From assembly GCF_000143415.4 (NCBI RefSeq), contig NW_003314278.1, forward strand, positions 326,371-390,370: a stretch of 64,000 nt of DNA, read 5' to 3'. Positions 1 through 10,986 of the stretch are shown in pieces. The position numbers and the translations under genes are program-made. This stretch comes from Selaginella moellendorffii (taxonomy: Eukaryota; Streptophyta; Lycopodiopsida; Selaginellales; Selaginellaceae). The notes under the pieces were generated by a model. It was not told where the DNA came from, searched no databases, and saw only the letters and a list, made by a program, of their open reading frames with translations. Numbering within the stretch: the first letter of the stretch is position 1; every line of letters starts with the position of its first letter.

Positions 1-1
1 C

Positions 2-610
2 GAGTGCTTAGCATGGCTCAACGAGCAAGAAGAAGGATCCGTGCTCTACATAGCTTTTGGTAGCATCGCCACCCTGAGCTTGGAACAAGCTAAAGAGATA
101 GCAGCAGGGCTGGAAGAACTCCAGAGGCCATTTCTATGGGGGATTCGTCCAAAGTCTGTGCCGGGTATGGAGCCCGAGTTTCTGGAACCGTTCAAAGAGA
201 GAGTAAGAAGTTTTGGGCGAGTTATAACTTGGGCTCCCCAGCGAGAAGTTCTCCAGCATGCTTCTATTGGGGGATTTTTCACTCACTGTGGATGGAATTC
301 TGTGCTGGAAAGCATGGCTGCTGGTGTGCCTATGATCTGCCACCCTTGCGTTGCGGAACAAAATCTGAATTGCAAGTTGGTGGTGGAAGATTGGAAGATT
401 GGATTGCGATATTCCAATGTGGGATCTGGGAAGCTTGTGGTGAGGGATGAATTTCAAAAGGTGGTGAAGAAATTGATGGAAGATGACAATGGTATTGCGC
501 AATACATGAGGAGTAATGCAAAGAAGCTGAGTGAAGAAGCTAGAAAAGCAGTGTGTGTGGGGGGCTCTTCATACCAAAATCTGGAAAATTTTATCTTGTC
601 ACTAAAATAA
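2..610 (+). CDS. UDP-glycosyltransferase, 3' part (partial)
   Basis: C-terminal half of a family-1 UDP-sugar-dependent glycosyltransferase. The frame is open from base 2 and the 5' part lies outside the window. It begins with the conserved 'WL...SVLYIAFGS' strand and contains the whole PSPG sugar-donor box, from WAPQ (about base 229) through HCGWNS to the closing AEQ (about base 360). Such enzymes move a sugar from UDP-sugar to a small hydrophobic acceptor in the cytosol. The acceptor cannot be read from sequence. The next gene is a convergent paralogue only 34 bp away, and four more follow. Confidence 0.93.
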   Translation, partial: ECLAWLNEQEEGSVLYIAFGSIATLSLEQAKEIAAGLEELQRPFLWGIRPKSVPGMEPEFLEPFKERVRSFGRVITWAPQREVLQHASIGGFFTHCGWNSVLESMAAGVPMICHPCVAEQNLNCKLVVEDWKIGLRYSNVGSGKLVVRDEFQKVVKKLMEDDNGIAQYMRSNAKKLSEEARKAVCVGGSSYQNLENFILSLK

Positions 611-644
611 TAATTTTATTCCAATATATTTGAGAATAGTTTAC

Positions 645-2152
645 TTAATTTATGGTATGTAAGAAAATCTTCATTACTTCGGCAAATCCCTCCAGGTTTT
701 CATACGAGGAACCACCTCTAGACACTGCTCTACGAGCCTCCTCGCTCAGCTTCTTGACGTTAATCCTCAAAGGCTCACTGTCAGCTCCCATGAATCGCTC
801 CACCACCTCCACAAACTCGTCCCTCGCTACCACCACCTCGTGAGGATCCGGCATGGTCACGCACGAGAATTTGAGACCGATCTTCCAGTCCTCCACTATC
901 AGCTTGCAGTTTAGATTCTGCTCCGCAACGCACGGCCAGCAAAGCATGGGCACCGCGGATGCTACGCTCTCGAGGATGGAGTTCCAGCCGCAGTGACTGA
1001 GAAATCCAGCTGTGGAAGGGTGGCGGAGGATGTCCACCTGAGGAGCCCAGCTCACAACCAGTCCAAAGCTCCTCACGGCCTCCTTGAAACACTCCAGGAA
1101 CTCGGGCTCCATGCCGTTGACCGACTTGGGTCGGATGGCCCAGATAAACGGACGCTGGAGAAGCCTCAGTCCCTCGGAGAACTCCTTGAACTGATCGAAG
1201 CTGAGAGTGGCGATGCTGCCCAAGGAAATGTAGAGAACCGAGCTGGGACTTTGCTTGCCGAGCCAGGATAAACTCTCGCTGTCTTCCTCCCACAGGGCAC
1301 TGTTGCGTGGTTCGGACCCGGGGATCATGGTGAAAAGAGGACCCACTGCGATTGTTTTGGGAGAGATGTCTCGGAAAGCTTGGAATGCGACACTGCCCTC
1401 GAGTTCTTCGAACGAGTTTATCAAAACCCACGACGTTGTGGCGAAGATCTTGGCTCTAGCGCACTTGCCAGCGAATCCCGGGTCGTCGTCACTGGCAGAA
1501 AAGTCGCCCGGGAGGCTCCACATTGGTAGTGGTGACAAGCCGTCTACGTAAGTTATGCACTTCTCAATGGAACGATCTGGCGGAAGACGTTAGAGCTTCT
1601 CGAAAGAAGGAAAGGGAAAAAAAGAAAGATACCTTGGACTGGAATGTCTCCCTTCTCCAACATTTGCGGAACCGCGCACTCGAGCAAAACGCAAGAGGCA
1701 CTGGCAGTCCAGAACTTGACCTCTGGGATTCCAATCCTTCTTGTTACTTCCGTGGACCACGGGAAGAACATATCCGAGATGAAGCACGAGACCGGAGGAA
1801 CGAGATCATCGTCTCTGGCCATGTTCCTGATGAGCAAGCTCTCCACTGGAGCCTGCATCTCCATCACTGCCTCGGAGAACATCCGCCGCTTCTCCGGGAC
1901 CGCCAAGTCGACGTCGCTTGCTTGGATGCCCGGGACCGTCTCGAAGCGAATGCCGCCACCACAGCCATAGCTCTCCTTCGAAACGATGTTCTTCAAGTCC
2001 CGCTGGTTGGCCTCCGTGTTGATGAAAGTTATGCCGAAGCCTCGCGAGGCCAGAGCTCTTGAGTGGAGGAGTGGGGAGATGTGGCCTTGGGTTGGAATGG
2101 GAAGAACCGCTGCGTGAGGAGCGAGCCTCCTGGCACCAGTCGAAGAGCCCAT
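645..2152 (-). CDS. UDP-glycosyltransferase (2 exons)
   Basis: Complete family-1 UGT of 483 residues: exon 1 2152-1633, exon 2 1576-645. The 56-bp intron is in phase 1, with donor GTATCT and acceptor CCAG preceded by a CTAAC branch site. The N-terminal acceptor domain has the catalytic histidine in the QGH motif (H24). The C-terminal donor domain has a full PSPG box (WAPQ...HCGWNS...AEQ). Start ATG 2152 is the only one that gives the usual short lead before 'HAAVLPIPTQGH'. Acceptor specificity is unknown. Confidence 0.93.
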
Positions 2153-2816
2153 TGACGGAGAAAAGGAAAAGCTAAACAGTTCTCAAGCTTTTAGTTCTTG
2201 TGTGCTCTCACGACGAAGGGAAAACAGGCTGGATCCAGTGCTCCACATTGTGCTATCGTCAACTTATAAGCTACCACCCAAAATGTGAGAAGATTGAAAG
2301 TTCTTCACCTTTGCTACTCTTCCATTGCTTGGTGCCTTGAGGACGAGGATGGAAAATCTGGCCTGGCAAAGTAAAGCCTGGAATCCATTTGCTTAGTGCT
2401 TGTGTGTACACGATCAAAGAGAGAACTGAATTGCTGCTGTCTTGTTTCCATCATCATACCAAGAAAAAAAGTGCTAAACAGCGAAACAGCTGGCCAAGGA
2501 AAAACGACAGACAACCGAATCGAACTACAGACCATCTTTATATTATATAATATAATGTTTATTTAAATTTTTTAAGTAAAAAATAATAACTGATCTTTTT
2601 GAACAACTTATCAAAGAAATATTATTTTAATAAAGAATGAAAATTATTTTGAAATCTCATGAGCAACATAAATGAAAAAATAGGTATTATGAATAGTTAC
2701 CCTGCATGATAAAATATCCAGACAAAAATAATTGTATAAATAATAAAATTAAAAAAGAATATATTTTACATTGTCATAGACAAAGAACCTAGGTTGGAAT
2801 TTTGTATCCAAATCCC
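2153..2816. other. divergent UGT promoter region
   Basis: About 660 bp between two UGT genes that point away from each other. The 2150-2540 part is of ordinary composition. The 2540-2790 part is strongly AT-rich with runs of A and T. I see no gene or repeat. It presumably holds both promoters. Confidence 0.5.
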
Positions 2817-4324
2817 ATGGCAACCATGGCAGCAGCATCTCTTTTGCACATAGTAGCGGTTCCGTTGCCACTCCAAGGCCACATCAATCCCCTCCTCCAC
2901 CTCTTGGCTCGTCTGTGCGGCCCAGATCTCATCACCACGCTCCTAGTTCCACAGCAAGACGTCCATCGCATGCAGCGCTCCCCCAATCCACACGTCCGCG
3001 TCCTTCCACTCCCTCCCAGCGTCTTGGAGATCAGCCACATCGCTGGCCTGCCGAGCACGAGCCAACTCTCTGCCGTTCTAGACGCTCTCGAGGAGGCCGA
3101 GGACAATCTCGCTGCCTTCATCTCGGGACTCGGTGGCGATGGAGTTTGGAGCTCTCCAATCTGCTGCATCCTACTGGATTCCTTTGTCGAGATGGGCCAA
3201 GATCTTGCGGACAGGCTCAAGCTCCCCAGAATTGCTATGTGGACCGCCTCGGCAGCGACTTTTCTCATCAATTGCAATCTCCCTCAACTGATCTCCCGAG
3301 GCATGCTACCTTTCACAGGTCTGTGCTTGATTGAGAGGAGAAATTCTGCCGCTTGACAATGTCGCTGTTGCTGTGTGAGCCAGAGACGAGTGATCCGGAC
3401 TCTGTCATCGACTTCATCCCTGGGATCGACAGTCTTTCCATCAAAGATATCCCATCCTCCCTGCTTACTTCCACCCCCGAGGGGCTCGAGCGAAGATCTC
3501 GCATTTTCTCCCGGAACAAGGAGGCAGCTTGCATCTTCCTGAATACCGTCGAGGAGCTGGAGCGCAAGGTCGTTGCTGCCATCCAGGAGCTTCTTCGTCC
3601 CGCAAAGTTCTTGACCATCGGGCCCCTGCTACCCAGCTCGTTCTTGTCTGACCATCCAGCTGATGAGAACACTGTGTCGGCCGAAGGAGTTTGGAAGGAA
3701 GATATGCACTGCTTGAGCTGGCTCGACGAGAGAGAGCCGAGGTCGGTCCTATACGTGTCTTTCGGAAGCATGGCGACGTTGAAAGCGAACCAGATACAGG
3801 AGTTGGCTCTAGGCCTCGAATCGAGCGGGCAGCCATTCCTGTGGGTGATGAGGCCGAACCTTGTGAGCGAGTCTGAAGCTCCTAACTTCTGCGAGGACTT
3901 CGTCGTGAGGACTAAGTCGCAGGGACTGGTGATTTCCTGGGCACCGCAGCTTCAAGTTCTCAAGCATCCGTCCGTTGGAGGCTTTCTGACGCACTGCGGG
4001 TGGAATTCCACCTTAGAAGCCGTGTGCAGTGGAGTTCCTTTGCTATGCTGGCCTTGCTTCGCCGAGCAACATCTCAACTGTAAGATCATCGTCGACGACT
4101 GGAAGGTCGGGCTGAGCTTTTTCCGAGGCTCCTGTCACGGTGTGGCGAGCAAGGAGGTGGTTCATCAAGTGATCAGGCGGCTCATGGTGGAAGATCCTGG
4201 AAAAGAAATCAGGAAAAGAGCCATAGAACTTAGAAATGAGATTAGAAGTACCGTGACAGAAGGTGGGTCATCCGATAGGAACTTGTCCGCCTTTGTTGAC
4301 TTGATCTCAAAACGATTGGTATAG
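2817..4324 (+). CDS. UDP-glycosyltransferase (2 exons)
   Basis: Complete family-1 UGT of 480 residues: exon 1 2817-3318, exon 2 3384-4324, with a 65-bp phase-1 intron at the family position. A nearer acceptor would leave a 17-bp intron and was refused. Catalytic QGH histidine is H22, and the PSPG box runs from WAPQLQVL to AEQH. Two in-frame ATGs (2817 and 2826) are possible. The second sits in an ACCATGG context, so the true protein may be three residues shorter. It diverges from the previous UGT and converges with the next, 55 bp away. Confidence 0.92.
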
Positions 4325-4379
4325 TTAAGTCGAAGTAACATGGTTGTCAGCCCCCCATACCGCCATGCCAGTAGACAGG

Positions 4380-5894
4380 CTAGAAAAAAAAGCTGGATCG
4401 CATCTCAGACTTCATAGCCTCTGCGAACTCTTCCAAACTTTTTCGTGAAAGTCCCCCGGCCATCAATGCAGTTCTTGCGGCGTCTCTCAAGGAGCGAATC
4501 CTTCGCCTGATCTGCCGACCTTGGTCTCCCTCTAACACCGCCCTCACCACCCTTTCAACTTCTGACTTGTCCACCAAACCAGTTGCTGCCTTCGCAAACT
4601 CGATTCCTATTCTCCACTCCTTGACGATGTAGCGGCAGTTTAGCATCTGGTCAGCGAAGCACGGCCAGCACAGCATTGGAAGCCCCACGCTGATGCCTTC
4701 CAGCGTAGAATTCCATCCGCAGTGCGTCACGAAAGCTCCCAATGAAGGATGTTTGAGCACGCGAGCCGGAGCTGATGGAATCACGAGACTGCGGCCTCTA
4801 ACTTTCTCCGTGAAAGCGTTTCGAACGTCAGCTGACATAGTCTGGACCAGCTCGTTCCGTATCACCCACAGAAACGGGTAAGAGCAAGCCTTCAATCCTT
4901 GAGCGACCTGTTCCAGCTGCCGTCCAGAGAGATGAGCGATGCTGCCAAAAGAGACATACACCACCGAAAGAGCTCCTTGTCTGTCTAGCCAGTCTATACA
5001 CCTGTCGTCTTCCACAGAATCATCGATGGTGATCTCGATATCTGCCGTTCCGTCACTGATTTCTAAGAACCCAAGCGAGAGAACCGGACCAACTGGGAGG
5101 AGCTTGTTCTGGACCCGCCCTTGCATGGCCCGGAGCTCGTTGTGCTCCAGAGCCATGAAAGTATTAGCAAAGATCCAGTCAGCTCGCTTCACACGTTGTA
5201 TCCTCTCGATTCTATGCCTAAAACCAGGATCATACCGATCCTGCCTGGCGATGGAAGTCGGGAGATCACTGGAAGATATCGTTGGCATACCGTCTATGAA
5301 CGAAATGTAGCTATGCTCGTTTTCAGCTGCAAAGGAAAACAAACTCAACGAAGAGAAACAGAAGAGAAAAGAGGGAAAAGTACCTTTCAAAGGTGCGAGG
5401 CCTCTTTCCATCAAGTCTGGAATGTGCGTAGAGATCAAGCTCGTTGCTGTGGACGATGCCCAGAAAACGGCCCACTGGAGACTAAAGTCCTGAGCAATGT
5501 CTTGAGTCCACGAAAGAAATCCATCCGCGATGATACAAACTGGAGGACAGCCCTGGCTCTCCACCAGCTTGCCGATCAATCTCTCGAAAGCGCCGCGGAG
5601 CCTGTCTGTGGACATGATCGCCTCAAACACGTTGATAGTCTCGAGAGAAGGCATGTTGGCGTCGGGCAGCCCCACCATATTGATGTGAACTTCGTGCTCC
5701 TGCGGCAGCGGGATTCGTCTCGCCCTCCATGCGTGAAGGATCCGGAGATGGTTGTGCTCCGTGTTGACGAAAGTGATGAGAAACCCCAGCGCTTCCAACC
5801 GGCAGGAGAGATGCATCATCGGGATGATGTGGCCCAGCGATGGAAACGGGAATACCACCGCATGCGGCCGATCGCCGCCTCCATTCCCGTCCAT
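4380..5894 (-). CDS. UDP-glycosyltransferase (intron readable in frame)
   Basis: Family-1 UGT of 485 residues: exon 1 5894-5384, exon 2 5326-4380. The 57-bp intron (donor GTACTT, acceptor TTTGCAG) is a multiple of three with no stop, so an unspliced message would add 19 hydrophobic residues and still encode a full enzyme. The PSPG box is intact although it begins with SAPA in place of WAPQ, an unusual change. The motif is SLGH, not QGH, with H22. A further upstream exon (6063-6047) fits a canonical donor and an acceptor at 5912-5911 and joins in frame, adding 11 residues. Which start is used is unclear. Confidence 0.9.
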   Translation of the reverse strand: MDGNGGGDRPHAVVFPFPSLGHIIPMMHLSCRLEALGFLITFVNTEHNHLRILHAWRARRIPLPQEHEVHINMVGLPDANMPSLETINVFEAIMSTDRLRGAFERLIGKLVESQGCPPVCIIADGFLSWTQDIAQDFSLQWAVFWASSTATSLISTHIPDLMERGLAPLKGTFPSFLFCFSSLSLFSFAAENEHSYISFIDGMPTISSSDLPTSIARQDRYDPGFRHRIERIQRVKRADWIFANTFMALEHNELRAMQGRVQNKLLPVGPVLSLGFLEISDGTADIEITIDDSVEDDRCIDWLDRQGALSVVYVSFGSIAHLSGRQLEQVAQGLKACSYPFLWVIRNELVQTMSADVRNAFTEKVRGRSLVIPSAPARVLKHPSLGAFVTHCGWNSTLEGISVGLPMLCWPCFADQMLNCRYIVKEWRIGIEFAKAATGLVDKSEVERVVRAVLEGDQGRQIRRRIRSLRDAARTALMAGGLSRKSLEEFAEAMKSEMRSSFFF

Positions 5895-6121
5895 GTCCCG
5901 CAGATCATCGCTGGAAACACGAAATCAGTGGCAGCGCGGCGATCCTACAAGAGCGAAATCTTTCAAGGAAATAGCTGTGGAGGGGAGATTTCGCCCGCGG
6001 ATCCATCCGGAACACGCGATCGGGAATAGAATCGAGGAGAACTTACATCGGTGTCGGCCGCATTTTGTCTCGATCTTTGCTCCCCTGTGAGCCCTAAACC
6101 GAGATCAATATAAGAATCTTA

Positions 6122-6236
6122 CATATTCTCGGAAAGCATATGCTTAAGAATATCTCCTAGCAAAGCATCTTAGAATATCCTCAGAAAGCTTATGCTTAAG
6201 AATCCCATATTCTCGAAAGCATATTCTTAAGAATAT
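6122..6236. repeat. three-unit imperfect tandem repeat
   Basis: Three copies of a roughly 31-bp AT-rich unit with core 'gaaagcatatgcttaagaat': 6122-6153, 6173-6203 and 6206-6236. The last copy runs up to the stop codon of the PPR gene on the minus strand. Each unit contains a near-palindrome (CATATG/CTTAAG). Its role is unknown. Confidence 0.75.
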
Positions 6237-7849
6237 TAACAAAGCTTCGAGTTGGCCAGGAGCACGTAGAGCGCACCGCTAAGCCCCTCGAGCTCCACAT
6301 CCACGCTCACATTCCTTCTATGGCTATTACACGCCCCTAGAAATGCCGTCCAAGAGCTTCTATCCGGGAAGAAAGGCATGGTTTGCAAGAGCTCGAGAGC
6401 TAGCTCGATCATTCCCGCGCGGCCCAGTGCATCGACGATGCTCTTGTACTGATCCAGCCCTGCCGCGATCGAAAACTCCCCAGCCATCAAGTGGAAGAAC
6501 ACCCGGCTGTGATGGAGTAGACCACTGTGGCTGCAAGCCGAAATGATGCTCACGAATACCACATCGTCGGGCTCCACTCCGGCGGCGCTCATAGCCCGGA
6601 AGAGATCCAGCGCTCGCTCGCCCTGTCCGTGATGGGCGTACGCACAGATCATAGAGCTCCACGCGACCAAGTCGAGATCCTGCTCCGGCATGGACGAGAA
6701 GACGAGCTCGGCCCCCTCGAGGCATCCACACTCGCTATACATGCGGAGCATCACGCTCGCCAGAGAAAGCCCGTGGGAATCGTTGCAAGCGATTGAATTG
6801 CCGAGGAACTCGTGGAGGATTCTTCCCTGCTCGAGTGACCCGGTGGTGGCGCAGGCGGTGAGGAGAGCGGTGAGAGTGCTGGGCTCGGGATGGAATCCCT
6901 CGAGCTCCATCGCGGCGCGAAGCAGGAGCTCCACGCCTTCTTTGACGCGATTGCTTTGTACAAGTGCCACGATCATAGAGCTCCAAGTTGCCGAGCTCCA
7001 CTTGGGCGAAAGATCGAACACTTTCCTCGACTCCTCGATGTTACTACACGCTTCCAAGAGACTGTTCCAGGAGATCATGTCGCGCTCTGGAGCGGTGTCA
7101 AAAGATTTCTTTGCGTTATACATATCCCCCACTCTGGCAAATGCCGCGATCATAGTGTTCCACGAAACAATAGTCCACATTGGCATTCTCCAGAACTTCT
7201 CCAAGATTGAAAAGATCAGACCTCGTTGCGAGAAAGCATCTAAGATCGTGTTCCACGACACCTCGTTCTTCCATAGCATCCTATCGAAAAAATCTTTCGT
7301 CGTGACAGAATACCCTTCTTGGGCATTTGCAGCTAGCATTGCGTTTAGCGCCACGCAATCCCACTGCGGCATTTTTCCAAACGCCTCGAGCGCGGCAGCA
7401 CCATCGCTGAATCCGGTAACAAGCGCAGTCCATGTCACGGCATTCCTTTCCTTCATGCTCGCAAACACCGCCATTGCCTGCTCCATCAGCCCGGCCGAGA
7501 CGAGCGCGGCGAGCATCGCCGTGGTCGACACCACATTGTGCTGCGGCATTCGCGAGAAAACCTCGCGGCCCTCTCGGAGCCGATCGCTGTGCAGCAGTGC
7601 CGCCGCCAGAATGGCCCAAGAGAAGACATTGGGCTGCTGGATCCGGCGGAACGCATCCATCGCGTCCTCCACGCGCCCGCAGCCGCCATACATCTGTACG
7701 ACGAGATTCCCCAGAAATCGATCGCTTCCATAGCCGCAGGCGACGATCTGCGAGTGAACCCACTTGGCTGCCGCCGGATCCTTGCCGCAGCGCTGTGCAA
7801 GAGAGCAAAGCTGGGGGTAGATGTGCTCACCGCTACACGCTCTTCGCAT
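6236..7849 (-). CDS. PLS-type pentatricopeptide repeat protein
   Basis: Intronless gene for 537 residues made almost wholly of PPR motifs of P, L and S length (recurring 'VSWNTMIAAFAR', 'VFDLSPKWSSATWSSMI'). Such proteins bind organellar RNA one base per repeat and guide editing or processing. The C-terminus enters the E motif ('SSWTAFLGACNSH') but stops at 'LYVLLANSKLC', where relatives go on. The stop coincides with the tandem repeat, so the E region is probably truncated. No DYW deaminase domain is present. Targeting to plastid or mitochondrion cannot be decided. Confidence 0.88.
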   Translation of the reverse strand: MRRACSGEHIYPQLCSLAQRCGKDPAAAKWVHSQIVACGYGSDRFLGNLVVQMYGGCGRVEDAMDAFRRIQQPNVFSWAILAAALLHSDRLREGREVFSRMPQHNVVSTTAMLAALVSAGLMEQAMAVFASMKERNAVTWTALVTGFSDGAAALEAFGKMPQWDCVALNAMLAANAQEGYSVTTKDFFDRMLWKNEVSWNTILDAFSQRGLIFSILEKFWRMPMWTIVSWNTMIAAFARVGDMYNAKKSFDTAPERDMISWNSLLEACSNIEESRKVFDLSPKWSSATWSSMIVALVQSNRVKEGVELLLRAAMELEGFHPEPSTLTALLTACATTGSLEQGRILHEFLGNSIACNDSHGLSLASVMLRMYSECGCLEGAELVFSSMPEQDLDLVAWSSMICAYAHHGQGERALDLFRAMSAAGVEPDDVVFVSIISACSHSGLLHHSRVFFHLMAGEFSIAAGLDQYKSIVDALGRAGMIELALELLQTMPFFPDRSSWTAFLGACNSHRRNVSVDVELEGLSGALYVLLANSKLC

Positions 7850-7894
7850 CCATCAAGCTCAAGAGCCCTAAATGCCCCAGCATATTCACTTAGT

Positions 7895-9454
7895 TTAAAC
7901 GAAACCGTCGGATATCTTGGGTTCGATCTTAGCCGTTGAGAATTCCGCGCTCTTGTTCTTGGCGAGGAGATCGGCCGCGAATGCCTTGAGCCCGCTCATC
8001 TCTTGGAAATCCTTCCGGCACGCATCGCGCAGATCCGCGGCTCTCTTCCGGATCGAATCGGTCTGCTCGCCACCGCCCATCACCGCGCTTATGGCGCGCA
8101 GCACGTCCTCTTTGGAGAAATCTCCGCGATGACCCTTTGCGAGCTTCACGCCCGTCTTCCACACCTCCACGACGTACTTGGCGTTGGCCTTTTGCTCCGC
8201 GAAGCAGGGCTGGCAGATCGTCGGCACTCCAGCGCAAATGCTTTCAAACGTGGAATTCCATCCGCAGTGAGTGAGGAAGGCCGCGGTTGATCCATGGCGG
8301 AGGACCTGGAGTTGCGGCGCCCAGCGAACGACGAGGCCCAGATCTTTCGCCCTGTCAAGGAATCGTGCGTGATCTTCCTCTCCCATGTCCGAGACGAGAT
8401 CCGGGCGAAGCACCCACAGGAATCTCTCGCCAAGGTCGAGCAATCCACCGAGCAGGACTTCCAGCTGCGAGAAATTCATCGCCGCTATGCTGCCGAAGGA
8501 GATGTAGAGCACGGATCGTGGCGGCTGGCGATCGAGCCAATCGAGGCAGCTGAGATCTTGCTCCCAGAGCGAGCTCGTGAAAAACTCCTGGGGCGATGAT
8601 CGATGATCCAGGTCGCCTAGTCCGAGGAAGCTGGGTGGGAGCAGTGGTGCGACTGGTACGAACCTATCAAACCCCTGCTCCCTCGCCGCATTGATGAGCG
8701 GCTGCTCCAGCGCGGGGCAAGTGTTGAAGAAGACCCAAGCAGCGCTGTTCCTCGCGCCATCGCTCACCCCTCGCAGTAGCTCGTGAGTCGTGTCCTGGGG
8801 ATTGTGGACGAGCGATGGCAACTCCAGTGGATGCAGCGGGATCACGCCCGGGCACTCGATAAGATCCTCGCATTCTGGCCACAAGGATGCGTATTAGCTG
8901 TCAAGAACACGAATCTACTCGCTCTAGGCTCCGAAATCTCGATTACCTGGATCGCGAGATGAGAGGATCTCGGTAGCACTAGCATGGTGCTGAATCAGGA
9001 ACGCCAAGACCGGCAAGGGGAAGTACATCACCCAGGGCACTCCAAATCGGCGCGCCACTCCCGCCGCCCACAGCAAGAACGCATCCGATACGACGCACGA
9101 CACCGGCGGCATGCTAGGGTCCTTGGCCAGTGCCTCCATGAGCTCCTCCAGTCCGGGACCGAGCTTCTTGACGCCCTCGAGGAAGTGGAAGATCCCGCCC
9201 ATGGAGCGCGGCGGGAGCACATCGTCGGGGATGGGGCGCATTTGGATGGAGAGGCCGCGCTCCCACGGCGGCGCCACGCCCTGCCGCTCCCACGCCGCTA
9301 GAATGCTCTCGTGGTTGCCCCTCGTCGTGACGAAGGTGACGAAGAACCCCATGGAGCTCGCCAGGCGCAGGGAGAGCTGCATCAGCGGATTGATGTGGCC
9401 TTGCCCTGGATAAGCCACAACCACGGCGTGCTGTGGCCTCTCTCCCTCCGCCAT
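7895..9454 (-). CDS. UDP-glycosyltransferase (2 exons)
   Basis: Family-1 UGT of 495 residues: exon 1 9454-8947, exon 2 8874-7895, with a 72-bp phase-1 intron containing a CTAAT branch-like site. Catalytic QGH histidine is H20, and the PSPG box (WAPQLQVL...HCGWNS...AEQK) is complete. The stop is only 46 bp from the start of the PPR gene on the same strand, so the PPR promoter must overlap the end of this gene. Acceptor unknown. Confidence 0.93.
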
Positions 9455-9539
9455 GGACGAATCTCAACTTAGGGTTCTTGCGAGGAAAGTTTAAATAACA
9501 TTGACCGTTTGACTAAGCGTTTTGAGTAAGAGTGTTTGG

Positions 9540-10986
9540 CTAGCGGAGACTAGGGCTCTTCGCGAAACACTCTGCGAATTCGCGCAAGCTCTCGCACGCC
9601 GATCCACCGGGTCCATGCGCCGCCCGGAGCGCGTCTCTCAATCGCAACACATTCTCCTTCATCGATTTGCCCTCTTCCCCATTGAGCTCCTCGATCAGCC
9701 TCGCGATCTCCCGGGACTGGATCACTCGCGGGGGATCGTCCGTGTCCTGGCCATGGTTGTTCACGCCCAGCGCGATCTTCCACTCCTCGACCATGCGCTT
9801 GGAGTTCATGTTTTGCTCCGACGTGCGCGGCCACGCAAGCATTGGAACGCCGGAGCTGATCGCTTCCATGGTCGAGTTCCAGCCGCAGTGGGTCACGAAT
9901 CCCACCACCGCTGGGTGCCGCAGGACGTGGAGCTGGGGAGCCCACGACACGAGCCTGGATTCCATGGGCTTGGCTCGATCTAGAAGCTCGTCCAGGGCCT
10001 TGTGATCGTTGTCCGGAACATCCACGACAAAGTTCTTCCGGAAGCTCCACAAGAACGCCTGATTGGAAGCTTGCAGCGCGTCGAGAATCTCCTTCACTTG
10101 GCGGAAGGAGAGCACTGCGACGCTCCCAAACGCGATGTAGAGGATCGACGCCGGAAGCTGGCGATCCAGCCACTCCATGCAGCCGAGATGCTCGTCGTGA
10201 TCGCGCAAATCCTCCCTGGGGAGCTGCGCTTCGCGGAGAAGAGCCCGAGGGATCAGTGGCCCAATCGCAAAGTACCTCATCCTCTCGCGCATCGCGGCGA
10301 TGGCCACTGGTTCTAGCTCCTGGAACGTGTTCGCGAGCACGCAAAACGCCTCTGGACGCCTCGCGCAAGCTTTTCCAATGAAATCCAGGCAGACGTCGTC
10401 GTCATAGAAGGCCAGCGGCAAATCCTTTCGAGTCATGCCAGTCAGCCCCGGCAGGAAATCGATGACACTCTCGTCTTCCAAGTTTCCTGGAGAAGAAGTG
10501 TTCATCAACTTTTAAAAGCAGCTCATCCTTGATAAACTTACTCTTGACTGGCAGATAGCCTCGAGACTTGAGCTCCAGGATGTTGGAGCAAACGATCTCG
10601 CACGCCGCCGACGCCGTCCAGAAGAACACTCTCGCGATCCCGAGCTTGTCGGCAACGTCCTGCGTCCAGCCCACGAATCCATCCGCGATCACCATCGTCG
10701 CGGGAGGATCCAGCTCGCGCACGGCCTCTTCCACTGCTCCTGGCATGGAATCCACCATCCGGAACAAATCACCCATGCAGGCGAGGCGAAGGAGATCATC
10801 CGGAACCGGAACTGTCACGAACTTCACGCTGGGATGCTTTCGCGCGAGCGGCGTAGCGTCTGTCAGCGGCGAGGCGAGCACTGTGATGGCGAATCCATGC
10901 TGCTGCTGCAATCTCTCCGCGAGCTCCAGCATCGGATTTAAATGCCCGGGACCATCCATGGAGAAGATCGCTGCGTGAGGAGCCAT
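9540..10986 (-). CDS. UDP-glycosyltransferase (2 exons)
   Basis: Family-1 UGT of 463 residues: exon 1 10986-10542, exon 2 10486-9540. The 55-bp phase-1 intron has a GTAAGT donor after an A, not the G seen in the others. The histidine motif is PGH (H15). The PSPG box is complete but ends 'WPRTSEQ', where the other copies have 'WPC.AEQ' or 'FADQ', so it is the most divergent member here. The protein is short at the N-terminus. It follows the previous UGT head to tail, 85 bp apart. Confidence 0.92.

Noticed and set aside
3319-3335. 17-bp intron in the third UGT
   Set aside because: Phase fits, but far too short to splice; acceptor at 3382-3383 also fits and gives 65 bp.
5121-6029. 302-codon open frame on the plus strand across a UGT
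   Set aside because: Lies antisense to a clear UGT, crosses its intron, and has no recognisable motif.
6690-7733. 347-codon open frame antisense to the first PPR gene
   Set aside because: Repetitive, no domain; it mirrors the PPR repeats on the other strand.
9550-10368. 272-codon minus frame inside a UGT
   Set aside because: Alternative frame of exon 2; GC-driven open frame without conservation signs.
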